In this document: in pieces, positions 60,076 through 64,000 of the stretch
Layout of the letters: each line of letters starts with the position of its first letter
How positions within the stretch are numbered: position 1 is the first letter of the stretch
From: JADJPO01 sp963724535
Lineage (GTDB): Bacteria; Actinomycetota; Actinomycetes; Actinomycetales; Kineosporiaceae
Reading direction: 5' to 3'
DNA length: 64,000 nucleotides
Assembly: GCA_963724535.1 (NCBI GenBank)
Contig: CAVRVD010000008.1
Span: 19,212-83,211, forward strand
The notes under the pieces: model-generated
Database searches by the model: none
What the model was told of the DNA's origin: nothing
What the model saw: the letters and a program-made list of their open reading frames with translations, nothing else
Made by a program: the position numbers and the translations under genes

Positions 60076-61512
60076 CATCCCGGTCGAGATCCCGCCGCCG
60101 GCCGCCCACCCGGCCTGACCGAGACCCGGTGTCCGGTGGGCCATCGGTCGACCACGCCGTGGTCCGTGAGGTTCGGACGGCGGTGGCCGCCCGCCTGGCG
60201 ACCGAGCTGCAGAACCGGGCGGCCTCTCGACCCGGCCGCCCGGAGGGACTCGGGCGGCACCTGTTGGCCACCGAGCTGGCCGACCGGGCCCGCGCTCGGG
60301 TCACCTCCGGTCGGCCCGCGTGGTCGGCCGGGCAGGAGTTCGCGGTCGCGAACGCGGTGATGGCGGCGCTGTTCGGGCTCGGCCGGCTCCAACCGTTGGT
60401 CGATGACCCGGGGATCGAGAACATCGAGGTCGACGGCTGCGACACCGTCTGGCTGTCCTACGCCGACGGCCGCGAGGCCCAGGGCCGGCCGTCGCGGCCT
60501 CCGACGCCGAGCTGATCGAGCTGATTCAGCTGCTCGCCGCGCGCAGCGTCGGCGCCGAGCGGTCGTTCACCCCGGCCTCGCCGACTCTGCACCTTCGGCT
60601 GGACGACGGGTCGCGGCTGGCCGCGGTCGCGTGGCCCACGCCGCGACCCCAGGTCGTGATCCGCCGGCACCGGGTCCGACGTCGACCTCGACGACCTTGT
60701 CGGCTCGGCACCGTCGACCCGTGCCTGGCCGCCTTCCTGCGGGCTGCGGTGCGGGCCGGCCGGAACATCGTCGTCACCGGCCTGCAGAACGCCGGGAAGA
60801 CGACCCTGATCCGCGCGTCTGGCCAACGAGTTCGCGCCCCATGGAGCGGTTCGCGACGATCGAGAAGGAGTACGAGCTCCACCTGCACGAGCTGCCCGAC
60901 CGCCACCCGCGGCTAGTCGCCATGGAGGCACGCGAGGGGTCCAGCGAACGCGACGCCGCCGGCCGGCGCGCGGGGGAGATCACGTTCGGCCACCTGGTCC
61001 GCACCGCGCTGCGGATGAACCTGCGCCGGATCATCGTCGGCGAGGTCCGGGGCCAGGAGATCATGCCGATGCTGGAGGCGATGTCCACCGGGGACGGCAG
61101 CCTCGATGTGCACGCTCCACGCTCGCACCGCCGACCACGCCATCGACCGGATCGTCACGCTGTGCCTGAGCAGCCGGGCTCGGGCATCGGCGACGCGTTC
61201 GCGTATCGGCTCGTCGCCGGTGCCGTCGACCTCGTCGTGCACATCGGCTGCTCGATGAGACCGCGGTCGGCGGCCGGCGGCATCGGTACGTGTCCCAGGT
61301 GCTGGAGATCGGCGGCATCGGGGAGGCCAACCGGCCCGCCATCACGACCGTGTTCGCGCCGGGACCCGACGGCGCGCCGTCCCCGCCCCACCGGCCGGAC
61401 CTGCCCGGACGAGCTGGTCCGCGCCGGGTTCGACCCTCCCTGCTCGACCACCCCGCGGGACCTGGCCGCACCAACTCGACCCGCCGCCACCCTCGTCGGG
61501 AGCCCGCGATGA
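60068..61512 (+). pseudogene. cpaF: CpaF/TadA secretion ATPase, several frameshifts
   Basis: Motor ATPase of the Tad pilus (type II/IV secretion ATPase family). Pieces in order: REVRTAVAARLATELQNRAA, QPLVDDPGIENIEVDGCDTV, LIELIQLLAARSVGAERSFT, LDDGSRLAAVAWPTPRPQVV, IVVTGLQNAGKTTLIRA (Walker A), FATIEKEYELHLHELPDRHP, EITFGHLVRTALRMNLRRII, VGEVRGQEIMPMLEAMSTGD (Walker B/His region) and DAFAYRLVAGAVDLVVHIG. At least seven frame changes are needed, near 60115, 60490, 60665, 60830, 61110, 61180 and 61255. The stop overlaps the TadB ATG. Confidence 0.75.
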
Positions 61513-62441
61513 CCCCGCCCGGCATCCTCGCCCTCGCCGCGGCAGCCTCCGGAGCGGCCGTCGTCATCGGACTGCTGCTCATCGTCCACGGCGCCCGCCG
61601 GCAACCGGTCCCGCCACCCGTCGCCTCCCGTGGCCGGTGGGGATCGACGGGCGGACTCGCCGCGCGTCGTCCGACGGGGAACGAGGCATGGCGGCGCTGG
61701 CGGTGGCCACTCGCGGCTGCCGCGGGGATCGCGGCCTGGCTGGCCACCGGCTGGGTCGTCGCCGCGCCGATCGCCGCGACCACCGTCGTCGGCCTGCCGA
61801 TCCTGGTGGCCACGAGCCGGGACGGCGCGCTGGCCATCGACCGGGTCGAGGCCGTCGAGGAGTGGACGCGGCGGCTGTCCGACGTCCTGGTCGTCGGGGT
61901 CCGGCCTGGACCAGGCGATCGCGTCCACAGTGCGGAGCTGCCCCGACCTGATCCGCACCGAGGTCGCCGCGCTGTCTGCCCGGTTGGCCGCGCTGGCCCA
62001 CCGAGGCCGCGCTGCGCGCCTTCGCCGACGACCTGGACGACGCCACCGGCGACCTCGTCGTCGCCGCCCTGATCCTGGGCTCGCGGCGCCGCGGACCGGG
62101 CCTGGCCCGCGTGCTCGCGTCCATCGCCGACTCGGTCGCCGAGGAGGTCGCGATGCGCCGCAAGGTCGAGGCCGAACGCGCCAAGCCGCGGACGACGGCA
62201 CGCGCCGTCACGATCATCACCCTCGCCGTCGTCGCGGTCGGGGTCTGGAACGGCACCTACCTGCGCCCCTACGGCACCCCGCTGGGGCAGCTCGTGCTGG
62301 CCAGCCTCGCCGCCGCCTTCGTCGGGGCCCGCCTGGATGCGGGCGATGACCCGCACCCCGCCCGCGCCCCGCCTGCTCGGCAAACCCACGGGGGTGGACG
62401 GTGTGCCGCTCGTCGTCGACGCGGACCGGGTGAGGTGGTGA
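61509..62441 (+). pseudogene. tadB: TadB-like inner-membrane platform protein, several frameshifts
   Basis: ATG 61509 (ATGA overlap with CpaF). GILALAAAASGAAVVIGLLL is the first helix, WRWPLAAAAGIAAWLATGWV the next, then AIDRVEAVEEWTRRLSDVLV. A first shift near 61905 leads to LDQAIASTVRSCPDLIRTEV, a second near 62005 to LRAFADDLDDATGDLVVAAL and SIADSVAEEVAMRRKVEAER (T2SSF domain), followed by VTIITLAVVAVGVW and TPLGQLVLASLAAAF. A third near 62320 gives the tail GKPTGVDGVPLVVDADRVRW. It ends in GTGA with TadC. Confidence 0.7.
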
Positions 62442-63441
62442 GCGTGCTGCTCGTCGTCCCGCTCCTCGCGGCCGGCGCCGCCGTCGGGACCGGCGTGACA
62501 ATCGTGGTCGCCGGTCTGCGTCCCGGGCCACCGGACCTCGCCGCGGCCCTGGCCCGGCTGGACACCGGACTGACCGGCGGTCACCTGGACAGGGAACTGG
62601 ACACCGCGCTGGACACGACACCCACCGGGCCTGACAGCGCTGGACAGCGACCTGTACGCACCTCGTCAACCCGTCTGTCAGGCCGCCTGTCCAGAGGTGT
62701 CACCCGGTGGTTGGCCCGGCGCAGCCTCGGAGCGGGCGTAGGTCCCTGGCCCGGCCTCGGCCTAGCCAGGTACGCGGCGGACCTGCGACTGCTCGGGGAG
62801 AGCGTCGAGCAACTGCTCGTCCGCAAGCTCGGCTTCGGGTTGCTCGGCGCGGTGTTCCCGCCAGCCCTGGCCACCCTCATGGCGGTTATCGGGTTGCGGC
62901 TGCCGTGGCCGGTGCCCGCACTGGCCGCGGTCGTGTTCGCCGTCGTCCTGTTCCTGCTGCCTGACCTCGACGTGCGGCGCCGCGCCGACGCCGTCCGCGC
63001 CACCTGCGCGCGGCGACCGCCGCCTACCTGGAACTCGTCGCCCTCGAACGCGCCGCCGACGCCGGAGCCGGCGAGGCCCTCGAACGGGCCGCGACGATCG
63101 GCGCCACCCCCGCGTTCACCCGGATCCGGGACGCGCTCACCCGGGCCCGTCTGGACGGCGCACCCGCCTGGCAGGGGCTGGCCCGCCTCGGCGAGGCCAG
63201 CGGCGTCACCGAGCTCGACGACGTCGCCGACATCATGCGGCTGTCCGGGCAGGACGGCGCCGCCGTCTACGCGACGCTGCGCGCCCGCGCCACCTCGCTG
63301 CGCACCGCCAGCACCACCCAGGCCGCCGCGGCCGCCAACGCCGCCTCCGAGCACATGGTCATCCCGGTCGGCCTGCTCGGCCTGATCTTCCTGGCCCTGC
63401 TCGGCTATCCCGCTTTCTCCCGGATCGTCTTCGGTGCCTGA
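62438..63441 (+). CDS. tadC: TadC-like platform protein, one frameshift near 63001
   Basis: GTG 62438. Opens with a helix (VLLVVPLLAAGAAVGTGVTI). A CTGGACA-rich stretch follows (62583-62700), then LARYAADLRLLGESVEQLLV, LLGAVFPPALATLMAVIGLR and VPALAAVVFAVVLFLLPDLD. At about 63001 the frame changes and continues with AATAAYLELVALERAADAGA, FTRIRDALTRARLDGAPAWQ (T2SSF domain) and the last helix IPVGLLGLIFLALLGYPAFS. Partner of TadB in the pilus platform. Confidence 0.75.
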
Positions 63442-63472
63442 CCCAAACCCCTTGACCCGAAAGGACCACACG

Positions 63473-63688
63473 ATGAGCCCGGACACCCTCTCCACATTGA
63501 CCAGCCAGGCCAACCTGGCCGCCCAAACCCTGGCCGGCGCCGTCCGTGACCGGATCCGACCCGACGACGACGCGGGCCTGTCCACCCTCGAGATGGCCAT
63601 CCTCGCCCTCGGCCTGCTGGCGATCGCCGGCATCCTGATCGCCGCCCTCACCTCCGCGGTCAACAACCGGGTCTCCAAGATCCAGTAG
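63473..63688 (+). CDS. Flp/Tad-type pilin (71 aa)
   Basis: Short leader rich in Asp/Arg (RDRIRPDDDAGLSTLEMAIL) and one hydrophobic helix (EMAILALGLLAIAGILIAAL). Glu at position 5 of the mature form follows the G-L-S-T-L cleavage context, as in class III pilins. The C-terminal tail is short (NNRVSKIQ). ATG 63473 follows GAAAGGA. Major or minor pilin of the cluster; intact frame. Confidence 0.8.
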   Translation: MSPDTLSTLTSQANLAAQTLAGAVRDRIRPDDDAGLSTLEMAILALGLLAIAGILIAALTSAVNNRVSKIQ

Positions 63689-63695
63689 TCCGTTG

Positions 63696-64000
63696 ATGCG
63701 CCACCGGCCGCAGCGCGAGCAGGGATCGGCCACCTTGGAGGTGGCGGTCCTGGGACCTGCCCTGCTCGCCCTGATCTTCGTGACCGTGCAGGCCGGGCTC
63801 TGGTTCTACGCCCGCAGCCTGGCTCTGCTGCCAACGAAGGCGTCACCGTCGGCCGCGCCTACCAGGCCCCGGCCGCGCCGGACTCGTGCGGGCCCGCACG
63901 TTCCTGGCCGACCACGCCGGGGACTCCCTGCTCGCCGCCTCGTGGCCGATGCCGGCAGCGACGCCACCACCGTGCGGGTCCGGGTCACCGGCCGGTCCCT
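63696..64000 (+). CDS. TadE-like pseudopilin, incomplete at window end, frameshift near 63830
   Basis: ATG 63696 is eight bases after the pilin stop. QGSATLEVAVLGPALLALIF is the TadE membrane segment with its Glu. After FYARSLAL the open frame becomes Pro/Arg-rich, while the next frame gives NEGVTVGRAYQ and LVRARTFLADHAGDSLLAA. One base is therefore missing or added near 63830. The gene continues beyond the window. Confidence 0.65.
   Translation, partial: MRHRPQREQGSATLEVAVLGPALLALIFVTVQAGLWFYARSLALLPTKASPSAAPTRPRPRRTRAGPHVPGRPRRGLPARRLVADAGSDATTVRVRVTGRS

Overview
The window is high-GC DNA from an actinomycete. The conserved gene content points there: a cold-shock gene beside a DUF3027 gene, DUF2530, IdeR, the citA-serC/pdxH neighbourhood, a c-di-AMP riboswitch in front of an NlpC/P60 hydrolase, paired FHA genes and a GC-rich Tad pilus cluster. 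GTG starts and 1-4 base stop/start overlaps are frequent. I cannot fix family or genus from sequence alone; something near Frankiales, Geodermatophilales or Nakamurellales would fit.

From 1 to about 50 kb the window is chromosomal housekeeping DNA with clean reading frames. 1-3.3 kb holds a cold-shock protein, an MFS exporter, DUF3027 and DUF2530. 3.4-7.7 kb holds three membrane-anchored proteins: two with helix-hairpin-helix domains and an OmpA/BON protein between them. 7.9-22 kb holds a CPBP protease, serine deaminase, methyltransferases, an MFS permease, an amidase, a secreted propeller-like protein and a Cache-like sensor protein facing it, then serC/citA against pdxH, two small membrane proteins and a fasciclin protein. 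22.5-31 kb holds thioesterase/photolyase, IdeR, the riboswitch and NlpC/P60 gene, an HNH nuclease, a universal stress protein, DUF1206 and a mutarotase. 31-37.7 kb is a beta-oxidation operon (acyl-CoA dehydrogenase, thiolase, FadB, CoA-transferase) divergent from a TetR gene, with two 19-bp operator-like palindromes between them. 37.7-50 kb carries a GGDEF-HDOD pair, PIG-L deacetylase and glycosyltransferase, Ppx/GppA, two convergent FHA proteins, a NarL-type two-component system and a membrane M23 peptidase.

From about 50 kb the character changes. A broken D-amino-acid oxidase gene precedes tRNA-Arg(CCT). Beyond the tRNA lies a leftward pair: a Trypco1-family protein and a very large protein that joins a trypsin-like protease, a STAND-type NTPase and thirteen nearly identical 44-residue WD40 repeats. 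This is the most striking system here and is best read as an NTP-dependent conflict or antiphage sensor. Rightward from 55.7 kb runs a sigma-like unknown followed by a Tad/Flp pilus cluster: lipoprotein, secreted protein, SAF/CpaB-like, MinD-like, CpaF, TadB, TadC, pilin and TadE.

Almost every long gene after 50 kb is split by single-base indels while its motifs stay intact across frames. The previous 50 kb shows none. In the WD40 tract the exact 132-bp period exposes these indels one by one. Local sequence error or recent decay are the two readings; the intact motifs favour error, but the D-amino-acid oxidase gene, which has lost a conserved block, looks truly dead.
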